From contig NZ_FOXH01000006.1 of the NCBI RefSeq assembly GCF_900115665.1, positions 1 through 64,000 of the forward strand: a stretch of DNA of 64,000 bases, in the 5' to 3' direction. The stretch is from Pseudarcicella hirudinis (GTDB lineage: Bacteria > Bacteroidota > Bacteroidia > Cytophagales > Spirosomataceae). A program made the translations under genes and the position numbers. A model generated the notes under the pieces. That model was not told the origin of the DNA. It was given only the letters and a program-made list of their open reading frames with translations, and ran no database searches. Below are positions 54,201-61,251 of the stretch, in pieces (position 1 is the first letter of the stretch; each line of letters starts with the position of its first letter).

Positions 54201-54350
54201 TTAAGCAGCAGCTTCCTGAGAGATAGTACAACGCTCAGAAGCAGCAGCAGCAGCGGTCATTTCGAAACGCTCTTCCAATTCAACTACTGACAATGCATCA
54301 TTTACTACTACTTCTTCTGTTGCTACGATTACTTCTTTCTGATTTGACAT
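54201..54350 (-). CDS. RiPP precursor peptide 1 (SERCTISQ core)
   Basis: A 49-residue peptide with an acidic leader (starting MSNQKEVIVATEEVV and running to VVELEERFEMT), then an Ala-rich junction and the short core: AAAAASERCTISQEAAA. The paralogue at 54472-54621 has the same ELEERFEMTAAAA leader end and the same ERCTI core. The start at 54350 has a CTAAAC element 10 bases upstream. The core has one Arg, one Cys and hydroxy residues but no aromatic residue, fitting arginase and acyltransferase action better than the aromatic-targeting radical SAM enzyme. There is no double-Gly site, so the C39 exporter is unlikely to cut it. Confidence 0.8.
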   Translation of the reverse strand: MSNQKEVIVATEEVVVNDALSVVELEERFEMTAAAAASERCTISQEAAA

Positions 54351-54471
54351 TTTCTTTAAAGTTTAGAAATTAAACATTTGTTTTAAATAAATAACAGTGC
54401 GTTTTGAATACCCTTGCATTCTGAAAGTGCACTACCCTTTTTTTAATCCGAAGTTTACCGACGGAAAATGA

Positions 54472-54621
54472 TTAAGCAGCTTCTGCCTGAGTGATAGTAC
54501 AACGCTCTGATGAAGCGGCTGCAGCAGTCATTTCAAAACGCTCTTCCAATTCTACAACTGATAATGCGTCTGTTAATTCGCTAACTTCTTTTTCCGAGAT
54601 TAATCCTTTTTGGTTTGCCAT
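54472..54621 (-). CDS. RiPP precursor peptide 2 (SERCTITQ core)
   Basis: A 49-residue paralogue of the neighbouring precursor. It begins MANQKGLISEKEVSELTDAL, shares VVELEERFEMT, and ends AAAASSERCTITQAEAA. Differences cluster at the leader start and at the Ala flanks, while ERCTI is invariant. Conservation of the leader end and core between two tandem genes, with silent differences in DNA, is good evidence of real coding. It lies 170 bp downstream of the ACP gene and 121 bp upstream of precursor 1, in the same direction. Confidence 0.8.
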   Translation of the reverse strand: MANQKGLISEKEVSELTDALSVVELEERFEMTAAAASSERCTITQAEAA

Positions 54622-54790
54622 TTTTTTGAATAGTTAAATAGTTATTAAAAAGTTAAACATATAACACTAAACTGCGGGAGTAGCTAATTCCCTATATCCG
54701 TTTGTGCACAGGAGGCTTAGGTTCTGAATTGAAGCGACTGAACAGGTTTTAACGCTTTTGTTTATACGTAATTTTGTCAGCCGGGGTGAT

Positions 54791-55075
54791 TTAAGCTGCT
54801 GCCAGGCTGTTCTCTGCTACTTTACTGTAGATCATTTCGCTGAGTGTCTGTAAATTCTGGAAGCTGGCTTCATCAAGATCTGAAGGCAAAATGCCATATT
54901 CTTCAGCTAATCTTGAGGCTATTTCAAGGATTGCCAGTGAGTCCTGGATTAATCCTGCGGATTCTTCGTTACCAAAGAATGAGGTTTCATCGGTGATGGT
55001 TACTGCACCATCTAACTGGAGAACGTTGTCGATGATCGACGACACTTTTTCTTTAATTTCTGCTAATTGTGCCAT
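54791..55075 (-). CDS. Acyl carrier protein
   Basis: A 94-residue four-helix carrier protein with the phosphopantetheine Ser in LIQDSLAILEIASRL (Ser46). The N-terminal helix is MAQLAEIKEKVSSIIDN and the C-terminus is Ala-rich. It is the only ACP in the cluster and lies beside the precursor genes, away from the KS/KR/DH block, yet in the same direction. It should carry the growing polyenoyl chain. Its transcript probably begins at the LytTR-type promoter near 55248-55321, with a long 5' leader of about 170 bases. Confidence 0.92.
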   Translation of the reverse strand: MAQLAEIKEKVSSIIDNVLQLDGAVTITDETSFFGNEESAGLIQDSLAILEIASRLAEEYGILPSDLDEASFQNLQTLSEMIYSKVAENSLAAA

Positions 55076-55247
55076 AGTGTTTTTAGAAATTTAGAGTTTA
55101 TTAGATTTTTCCGGTACACTGTAAAAATACAATGTGATTTTCTGAAAGTGATGGTTACTGAATGTTGACTTTCGTCGTTATAAAAACTAGGTTTAGAGAT
55201 TTTTCTTTTGGTTTAAGGATTGATGTTTAAATCATTTCCCTTATTTG

Positions 55248-55321
55248 CTGAATCAAAGTAAGCAGGTTTTTTGTCGTTTTAAAAAACATTTCGACGAACT
55301 TATCAAAACTGTCGATGAAAT
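55248..55321 (-). promoter_or_regulatory. LytTR-type promoter of the ACP-precursor operon
   Basis: Two 11-bp direct repeats, TTCGACGAACT (55290-55300) and GTCGATGAAAT (55311-55321), stand 21 bp apart. The sequence CAAAG at 55254, TTTG on the minus strand, lies exactly 36 bp from the first repeat and can be the -7 box (TTACTTTG). The same layout occurs at 60661-60728 and 61445-61512. It faces the ACP gene. Confidence 0.7.
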
Positions 55322-55483
55322 TTAATTTTATTGTATAATATATTGACTATCAATTATTTACTGTTTTTTATCACACTTTTTCTCTGATAAATCAATCTTA
55401 AAATGAGGGCATAACGAATCCCTCCGGCTTTTAAAATCCGGCAAAAAACCGTTGCATACTTTCCGGGAAACCGGAGGCTGAAT

Positions 55484-55681
55484 TTACAGTCCGCTATCTT
55501 CTATGGACAGATCAGGCTCCTGCCAGTTCCGGTCAAAATTATGAGAGGAATATTCTCCGCCGTGAAGGGAGTCAAGCATGTTTTCAGGTAAAATCACAAA
55601 ATCTTCCTGGTTTTTGTGCATGAGCTGCATGTCGGAATTAGGCATGCTTTTGCTGATAATGGCTGAAAGGCTCTTTTTCAT
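55484..55681 (-). CDS. Double-glycine leader precursor peptide (EYSSHNFDRNWQEPD core)
   Basis: A 65-residue peptide starting MKKSLSAIISKSMPN, with the cleavage motif ILPENMLDSLHGG followed by a 23-residue core beginning EYSSHNFDRNWQEPD. The N-terminus resembles that of the peptide at 60399-60605 (MKKCLASVLSKVAGF) and the GG motif fits the C39 exporter. The ATG at 55681 is preferred to an in-frame upstream one that extends it by 11 residues. It lies downstream of the HlyD-like gene in the same direction. Aromatic residues (Phe, Trp) in F-D-R and W-Q-E contexts make it a possible radical SAM substrate. Confidence 0.75.
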   Translation of the reverse strand: MKKSLSAIISKSMPNSDMQLMHKNQEDFVILPENMLDSLHGGEYSSHNFDRNWQEPDLSIEDSGL

Positions 55682-55807
55682 TTCTATAGTTTTCTTGTTT
55701 TTTCCGAAGCACAATTCCTTCCCCGGATCTTATAAAATCCAGGTGTAAAAATGTATACGGAAAAATAGGTTTAAATTAGTAACGAGGTATAATATTGGAG
55801 AAACAGG

Positions 55808-56521
55808 TCAGATGATTCCTCCGAAAATTCTGTGAAATAAATTCTTGTCGTCGAGCATTATTTCTGCATCTCCTGCCAGAATATGCTGAATCGTCAGCAG
55901 TTTTCCTGTATTGGTGGTAAAACCCTGTAATAAATGAATTTTCGCTCTGTAATGATTGTCCACCAAAACAGGTATAATTTCTGTTATTTCTCCTTCAAGG
56001 AATCCAAAATCTTCAACCGGATAGGCATCAAGTCTCAGAAGTACCTTCTGACCTACTTTAGTTTTTCCCATGCCTTTTTCAGAAATATTTAACTGCACCT
56101 CATAGTTGGTAATGGGTGGATAAATAATCATCATGGACTTCCTCGGGTTGTTCTCTACTCCTTTAAGGGTAAATATTTTTCCGCCAATCGGCGCAATTAC
56201 GTAGTTATTGGTATTTTTTTCAGAATTATGTTCGATCAGTACGGTGTCTCCTGATTTTATCATTTCTGCATCTTTTGCAATCGTCTGATAACTCAGTCCC
56301 GGTGTTTTATACCAGCCGATTTTCACAGGCTGGTCTTTGGCTGTAACCTTCACATTGGCATGCAGAACGTCCGGGAAACGGATGTAATAAGAGCTTAAAA
56401 CAAAGATGATAAAAACAGTGATTATCATGGTAATTCCCCAACGGACGATCCAGGGTGGAATCTGTCCGATAATTTCCTGAATTTCTTCGCTTTTATGTTC
56501 TATTTCATTGAAAGTTTCCAT
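55808..56521 (-). CDS. HlyD-like membrane fusion/periplasmic adaptor, short form
   Basis: The 237-residue protein has one membrane helix (about 25-47, after IPPWIVRWGI) and a periplasmic region with lipoyl/barrel-type strands, for example VLIEHNSEKNTNNYVIAPIGGKIFTLKG (in parts NYVIAPIGGKIFTLKGV) and VGQKVLLRLDAYPVEDFGFLEGEI. The long coiled coil of full HlyD adaptors is missing. It lies 93 bp after the ABC gene and should connect that exporter across the periplasm. Confidence 0.82.
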   Translation of the reverse strand: METFNEIEHKSEEIQEIIGQIPPWIVRWGITMIITVFIIFVLSSYYIRFPDVLHANVKVTAKDQPVKIGWYKTPGLSYQTIAKDAEMIKSGDTVLIEHNSEKNTNNYVIAPIGGKIFTLKGVENNPRKSMMIIYPPITNYEVQLNISEKGMGKTKVGQKVLLRLDAYPVEDFGFLEGEITEIIPVLVDNHYRAKIHLLQGFTTNTGKLLTIQHILAGDAEIMLDDKNLFHRIFGGII

Positions 56522-56614
56522 AAGATTTCTGGTAAAAAACTATTTCCAAATTTTGGTAATAGGTGCAGATCCGTCCGAATAAGTATAGAACTTAACTTTA
56601 TTATTGATGTACAA

Positions 56615-58909
56615 CTAAGCTGCTTCAAGTTCTAATTGGTTCTTCACCAATTCATAATAGGTCCCATTCTTGTGTTTCGTCAGGGAATGATGCGTCCCGA
56701 TTTCTTTTATTTCACCGTTTTCAAGCACTACAATCTGGTCAGCATTTTTAACGGTACTCAGGCGATGTGCAATAATTATTACCGTCTTTCCTTCAAAAAA
56801 CTCCTGAAGGTTTTTCATGATTATTCTTTCATTATTGGCGTCTAATGCGCTGGTTGCTTCATCAAAAAAGAGGTAAGACGGATTCTTGTAGATAGCTCTG
56901 GCGATAAAAATTCTCTGTTTCTGACCACCACTCATTCCGGCTCCGGTATTGCCGATTTTTGTAAAAAAACCCAACGGCAGTTTCCTGACATATTCTGCAA
57001 TATTACTCACTCCTATTGCCTCAAGCATTCTGTATTCATTAATGGCTGTTCCGTCCACAGCAATATTTCTGGCAATAGTATCAGAAAAAATATAGCCGTC
57101 CTGCATCACTGTTCCACATTGCTTCCTCCAGGTTTTGGCGGAAATTTCTCCCATACTCATTCCATCAACCAGGATTTCTCCGTCTGTAGGTGCATAGAAT
57201 TTGAGCAGCAGCTTCAGTAAAGTTGTTTTTCCGCTTCCGCTTGCCCCCACGATTGCCGTTACCTTGCCTTTAGGAATATGTAAATTGATATTTTTAAGTA
57301 TCAGCTGAGATTTTGCTCCCCCATAACGGAAAGACAGATCTCTCAGTACAATGCCTTCTTCTTTCTTATTCTGCTGACTGTTCAGGCGCCAGATCTTGTC
57401 TTTAGGATCAAGTGCCACATCCTGAACGGAGAGCATCCCGCTCATTTTTTCATTATCATCATCCGTTTCCTCATTTGGCCGGTTATGAATTTCCCCTAAT
57501 CGGTCCAGACTGATTTTCGCATCCTGAATGCTTCGCAAAAACTTAATAATCTGCGAAAGCGGTCCGTTCATCTGTCCGACAATGTATGAAATACTCAGCA
57601 TGACACCCAGGGTAATTTCATGATTCATTACAGCCATTGCTGAAGCATAAGAGATCAGGATATTTTTCAGCTGAGTAACAAACGTTGATCCTACTTCCTG
57701 GTATTGCTCAAGCGCAAGATTTTTAATATTAATCTTGAAAAGTTTTGCCTGAATTCTTTCCCATTCCCAGCGTCTGGCTCTTTCACAGTTATTTAACTTG
57801 ATTTCCTGCATTCCGGTAATCAGTTCATAAATGCTGTTCTGATTTTCTCTCATTTGCTGAAAACGCCTGTAGTCAAGGCTTTTTCTCTGTTTTAAAAAAA
57901 TCAATATCCAGGTAATTGAGATGGCACTTCCGATAAAAAATATCAACAGCAGTTTCAGGTTGTAGAGCCCCAGAACAAGGGAAAAAGTAAATAAATTAAT
58001 TATAGAAAAAAATGTCTGAAGTGTAGATCCGGTAAGAAATGCTTCTATCCGGTGATGGTCATTTATACGCTGTGAAATATCTCCTATGTTTTTCGATTCG
58101 AAAAAACTAATGGGTAATTTCATCAGTTTTACGAGAAAATTCGAAATAATTGATACACTTATTCTGGTATTGATATGCAGTAAAATCCAGTTTCTTATCA
58201 GGTCAATTCCCATACTTCCCAAAAACAGAATCAACTGGGAAAACAGGATGAGGTGGATAAAGTTATAGTCCTGTCTGTGAATCCCGTAGTCTATTAAACT
58301 CTGGGTTAAAAAGGGAAAAACCAGTGCCAGAAGGCTGCTGAAAACCATCCCGAAAAGTATCTGAAAAAGATATTTCCTGAAAGGTTTCAGATAATCGACC
58401 AGAAAGCTGAACCCCATTTTTTCTTCTTTCTGCTCTTCTGCATTTTTCTGAAATTCCTGAGTCGGTTCCAGCAGGAGAACAACACCTCTTTTTCCAGGGC
58501 TTCCCTCCCAGCATTTCAATAAAGTTTCTTTGTCGATATTAACCAGGGCATGTCCGGGATCAGCCAGCACAAACTGTTCTTTAGGTTTTTTTGAAAAAAA
58601 ACTCCAGAAGCTCTTTCTGATATCATATAACACTACAAAATGTTCCTGATTCCAGTGAAGGATACAGGGAAGCGGCGCTTCTTCAATCAATTGCTCGTAC
58701 GATAATTTTACGGCAAGGGTCTTAAATCCAATTTTTTCAGCTGCCTCACTTATTCCCAGCATACTTACACCCTGACGAGTGATGTGGGCATTTGAGCGAA
58801 GGAAATCCATCGAATAATTTTTGCCATAGTAAGCTGAAATCATCCGTAGGCAAGTCGGACCACAATCCATGTAGTCGAGCTGTCTGTAAAATTTAAATTT
58901 GCGCTTCAT
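56615..58909 (-). CDS. Peptidase-containing ABC transporter (C39-TM-NBD)
   Basis: A 764-residue single-chain exporter. The N-terminal C39 protease has its Cys in LDYMDCGPTCLRMISAYYGKN (Cys16) and the His/Asp pair in HWNQEHFVVLYD and LADPGHALVNI. Six membrane helices occupy about 170-440. The nucleotide-binding domain (about 510-760) shows Walker A GASGSGKTTLLKLL, signature MSGGQKQRIF and Walker B YLFFDEATSALD. It removes leaders after double-Gly and exports the cores, and three GG-type precursors are encoded nearby. Confidence 0.95.
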   Translation of the reverse strand: MKRKFKFYRQLDYMDCGPTCLRMISAYYGKNYSMDFLRSNAHITRQGVSMLGISEAAEKIGFKTLAVKLSYEQLIEEAPLPCILHWNQEHFVVLYDIRKSFWSFFSKKPKEQFVLADPGHALVNIDKETLLKCWEGSPGKRGVVLLLEPTQEFQKNAEEQKEEKMGFSFLVDYLKPFRKYLFQILFGMVFSSLLALVFPFLTQSLIDYGIHRQDYNFIHLILFSQLILFLGSMGIDLIRNWILLHINTRISVSIISNFLVKLMKLPISFFESKNIGDISQRINDHHRIEAFLTGSTLQTFFSIINLFTFSLVLGLYNLKLLLIFFIGSAISITWILIFLKQRKSLDYRRFQQMRENQNSIYELITGMQEIKLNNCERARRWEWERIQAKLFKINIKNLALEQYQEVGSTFVTQLKNILISYASAMAVMNHEITLGVMLSISYIVGQMNGPLSQIIKFLRSIQDAKISLDRLGEIHNRPNEETDDDNEKMSGMLSVQDVALDPKDKIWRLNSQQNKKEEGIVLRDLSFRYGGAKSQLILKNINLHIPKGKVTAIVGASGSGKTTLLKLLLKFYAPTDGEILVDGMSMGEISAKTWRKQCGTVMQDGYIFSDTIARNIAVDGTAINEYRMLEAIGVSNIAEYVRKLPLGFFTKIGNTGAGMSGGQKQRIFIARAIYKNPSYLFFDEATSALDANNERIIMKNLQEFFEGKTVIIIAHRLSTVKNADQIVVLENGEIKEIGTHHSLTKHKNGTYYELVKNQLELEAA

Positions 58910-58936
58910 AACCCTAACGATATATTTTATACGTTA

Positions 58937-60190
58937 TCATTTTTTAATACCGAAACTTTCGAGAACCGGATTCTCATCCGTAATCCCGCTCAGGTGCAAA
59001 TCATTCCGGAGTTCCAGGTAATCTATTTTCTCTAACTGGATTGATTCGAGTAATTCTTCCGGTAAATCATCCAATACCGAGTGTTGTATATGGCAAATCA
59101 GTTTTAATAAATCCTGACAATACACGGACGGATTATTAAAACCCCGGTTTCTGCCAAATCTATGAGGCAGATAACCTCCCCCGCAAACTTCTCCTACCGG
59201 ACAATTCAGACATTGACTGCAAAGTTTTTCATGGCTCAGGTGGTAAATCTGCGCCAGGTCTGTCTGTAAAGCTTCGTCCAGAGAAGCAGAAAGAATGTTG
59301 ACTCCGGCCTTGGTAAAGTTTTCACCACAGGATTTCAATGCTCCTATCGCCTCTATACTTCCGTCTGTTTCTATAACAATAAACTCATTTCTACGCTTTC
59401 CCCAATATTCAAATCCATTGTCTATGCCCAACACCAATTGCATTACTTGTCTGAATAACCTGATCTCAGGTTTTGGACTGGCATCATTCAGCCAGGTGTC
59501 AAAAAGAGAGATAAGCCAGTCGGCATATAAAGTTTTCTCCCCGGAAAAATCAATTCCCTTCGGGAGATAATCGAAATTCCCGTCCGGAAACAGGAAATTC
59601 ACATGTCTGATTCCCAAAGACTTCAGGTGGTGATAGGTTTCAACCGGATCAGAATCTACATCAATTACAGTCAGAACTCCCGGTACACCTTTTAAATAGG
59701 CCGATTCCTGTGCAATTTTCAGACCTTTTACGGTTGCCTGATAAGAGCCCCGCCCCTGATGATCTACTCTGTGCGCATCATGTATTGCAGGCAGTCCGTC
59801 CAGGCTAATACCAACCCTGATCCCCAATGAGGCAAAAACCTCACACCATTTATCTGTAAGAAGAACTCCGTTCGTCTGTAAAGAAAAGCCCGGAGTAACA
59901 ACTGAATCCAGTACTTTTCCGGCCGTTTCTACGAAATCAATATAAAAGTCCGGTGATAACAATAAAGGCTCTCCTCCATGAAAAATAAACTCAAAATGCT
60001 TGATTCCATGCAACAGGCAATGATTTTTAACTTCATTGATCAGCGCTTCAACGATCTTTCCGCTCATAAATTTAGGCTGACCCAGATAACTTTTATCAGC
60101 CAGATTGTACATGTAGCAATAATCGCAATTGAGATTGCAACGACTTGCTACTTTGAGTATGGCAGCCTGACACTTTAGACGCTCCTTCAT
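58937..60190 (-). CDS. Radical SAM/SPASM peptide maturase (FxsB/GrrM-like)
   Basis: The 417-residue enzyme has the radical SAM cluster motif KVASRCNLNCDYCYMYN (Cys18, Cys22, Cys25) and a C-terminal SPASM region around C-x2-C-x2-C-x5-C (CSQCLNCPVGEVCGGGYLPH), ending in another Cys near NNPSVYC. The KVASRCNLNCDYCYMYNL start followed by GQPKFMS is very like FxsB/GrrM-type enzymes, some of which form three-residue cyclophanes on aromatic residues. It directly follows the W-rich GG precursor (gap 12 bp), the likely substrate. Confidence 0.9.
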   Translation of the reverse strand: MKERLKCQAAILKVASRCNLNCDYCYMYNLADKSYLGQPKFMSGKIVEALINEVKNHCLLHGIKHFEFIFHGGEPLLLSPDFYIDFVETAGKVLDSVVTPGFSLQTNGVLLTDKWCEVFASLGIRVGISLDGLPAIHDAHRVDHQGRGSYQATVKGLKIAQESAYLKGVPGVLTVIDVDSDPVETYHHLKSLGIRHVNFLFPDGNFDYLPKGIDFSGEKTLYADWLISLFDTWLNDASPKPEIRLFRQVMQLVLGIDNGFEYWGKRRNEFIVIETDGSIEAIGALKSCGENFTKAGVNILSASLDEALQTDLAQIYHLSHEKLCSQCLNCPVGEVCGGGYLPHRFGRNRGFNNPSVYCQDLLKLICHIQHSVLDDLPEELLESIQLEKIDYLELRNDLHLSGITDENPVLESFGIKK

Positions 60191-60202
60191 TATTATTCTT
60201 AA

Positions 60203-60373
60203 TTATTCGGAATCTTTTCCTGATACTTCAAGCCAGCTTGAATTTACATCCAGCCATGCTCCTCCTAAAATCTCATCTTCTGAAATTTTATGCTCCTCAT
60301 TATCGAAATGCTTCAGAATCTTCTTCTTGGCATCTTTATCATTTGAGGATAGGAAATACTTTTTCTTTGCCAT
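60203..60373 (-). CDS. Double-glycine precursor peptide with twin W-L-(D/E)-V core
   Basis: A 56-residue peptide. The Lys-rich leader begins MAKKKYFLSSNDKDAKKK and ends HKISEDEILGG; the core is AWLDVNSSWLEVSGKDSE. The two W-L-(D/E)-V units, six residues apart, are ideal targets for repeated W-x-x cyclisation by the adjacent radical SAM enzyme. The start at 60373 is preceded by a CTCTAAC element and lies in the same transcript as the next precursor upstream. It is a strong candidate for the true substrate of both the maturase and the C39 exporter. Confidence 0.85.
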   Translation of the reverse strand: MAKKKYFLSSNDKDAKKKILKHFDNEEHKISEDEILGGAWLDVNSSWLEVSGKDSE

Positions 60374-60398
60374 GATCTTTTAATTTGTTAGAGGTAAA

Positions 60399-60605
60399 CT
60401 ATTTCAGACAATCCAACAGAATAATCGGACTGCTCCAGCTCGAATCCTGAGAACTGTCATAGATCGGAGTATATTCCTTGTCACCACCCCGCAGGGTTTC
60501 GATCATATCATGACTAAGAATCTCTATTGCGCTGCCTTTACGGAAGGTTTGTCCTTCTGAAAATCCGGCAACTTTGCTCAATACGGAGGCTAAACATTTT
60601 TTCAT
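60399..60605 (-). CDS. Double-glycine precursor peptide (core with YTPIYDSSQDSSW)
   Basis: A 68-residue peptide beginning MKKCLASVLSKVAGF, with the GG site in ILSHDMIETLRGG and a core of 27 residues starting DKEYTPIYDSSQDSSWSSP and ending ILLDCLK. The start at 60605 is preferred over an upstream TTG. The leader resembles the one at 55484-55681, so they are one family. It is the first gene after the LytTR-type promoter at 60661-60728 and lies 25 bp upstream of the W-L-D-V precursor. Confidence 0.8.
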   Translation of the reverse strand: MKKCLASVLSKVAGFSEGQTFRKGSAIEILSHDMIETLRGGDKEYTPIYDSSQDSSWSSPIILLDCLK

Positions 60606-60660
60606 AATCAAAAGCTCTTTGTTTTCACACAGCCTGGAACTTTAAAAATAATTTACAATT

Positions 60661-60728
60661 CAAAGGAGGCTGTTTATACAGATTTTACCAATGTTTTTCG
60701 ACGAAATCGCTTCCGGCTTCGACGAAAT
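60661..60728 (-). promoter_or_regulatory. LytTR-type promoter of the radical SAM/GG-precursor operon
   Basis: The 11-bp sequence TTCGACGAAAT occurs twice, identical, at 60697-60707 and 60718-60728 (21-bp pitch). CAAAG at 60661, TTTG on the minus strand, is exactly 36 bp from the first repeat, the same spacing as in the two sister promoters. The predicted transcript would start about 45 bases before the precursor gene. Confidence 0.75.
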
Positions 60729-60780
60729 TGATTTTTAGGATACTTTTTGTTCAGAGGTAAGACTTTACAGCTATTGCAAT

Positions 60781-61158
60781 TTAAGTCCGGGTACTTTTCA
60801 TATTCTTTACTTTGCCGACCGCTTCCAGAAATCTTTCATAAGGAATTGGTTTCGCCAGGTAATCGAGTACAGATAAATTATACTTTTTAAGAAATGACTC
60901 CGGATATGCGGTTGTCAGAATAAAAAAGTAATGCTTATCTTTCAATCTGTTCATCAGGTCTATTCCTGAATAACGCTGCATCTGAACGTCAAGAAAAACA
61001 ATGTCAATAGGTTTATGAATTTCTTGTAAAGCCTCCATTGCTTCAATGACATTCTCATACTTCCCCAGCAACTCCAATCCTTGAGTCTGAGAAATATAAT
61101 GCTCCAGAATATCCTGAGCAAGCGGTTCGTCATCAACTATGATACAGGTAATATTCAC
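60781..61158 (-). CDS. Stand-alone response-regulator receiver (LytTR-family REC without output domain)
   Basis: The 125-residue protein is a receiver domain closely resembling the REC half of the LytTR regulator at 62867-63628: acidic pair IVDDEPLAQDIL, phospho-acceptor Asp in IVFLDVQMQRYSG, Thr in LTTAYP and Lys in YLAKPIPYERFLEAVGKV. It stops where a LytTR domain would begin, and no remnant of such a domain follows. It may act as a phosphate sink or competitor for the neighbouring kinase. It lies downstream of the lanthipeptide-like gene. Confidence 0.85.
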   Translation of the reverse strand: MNITCIIVDDEPLAQDILEHYISQTQGLELLGKYENVIEAMEALQEIHKPIDIVFLDVQMQRYSGIDLMNRLKDKHYFFILTTAYPESFLKKYNLSVLDYLAKPIPYERFLEAVGKVKNMKSTRT

Positions 61159-61251
61159 GCTAACAGGTTTTTATATGAGACTATTTAATCTCTAGTGTGC
61201 AGAAAATTCTGATGTAAGGAATAAAGCAACAATTGTAATTCTTAATCAATA

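Noticed and set aside
54237-54256. GCT/GCA microsatellite
   Set aside because: It is the in-frame Ala tract of precursor 1, matched by an Ala tract with different codons in precursor 2, so it is coding and not a simple repeat.
53924-54290. Plus-strand frames over the hairpins and precursor 1
   Set aside because: They run through inverted repeats and antisense to a conserved precursor; no homologous pattern is visible.
54201-54621. Idea that the radical SAM enzyme modifies the ERCTI precursors
   Set aside because: The cores lack aromatic residues and have no GG site; the Trp-rich precursor adjacent to the enzyme is a better substrate. Not fully excluded, because Cys-based chemistry is possible.
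55227-55289. 20-codon minus-strand frame before the ACP gene
   Set aside because: It overlaps the repeat operator and the predicted -7 box and shows no leader or core features.
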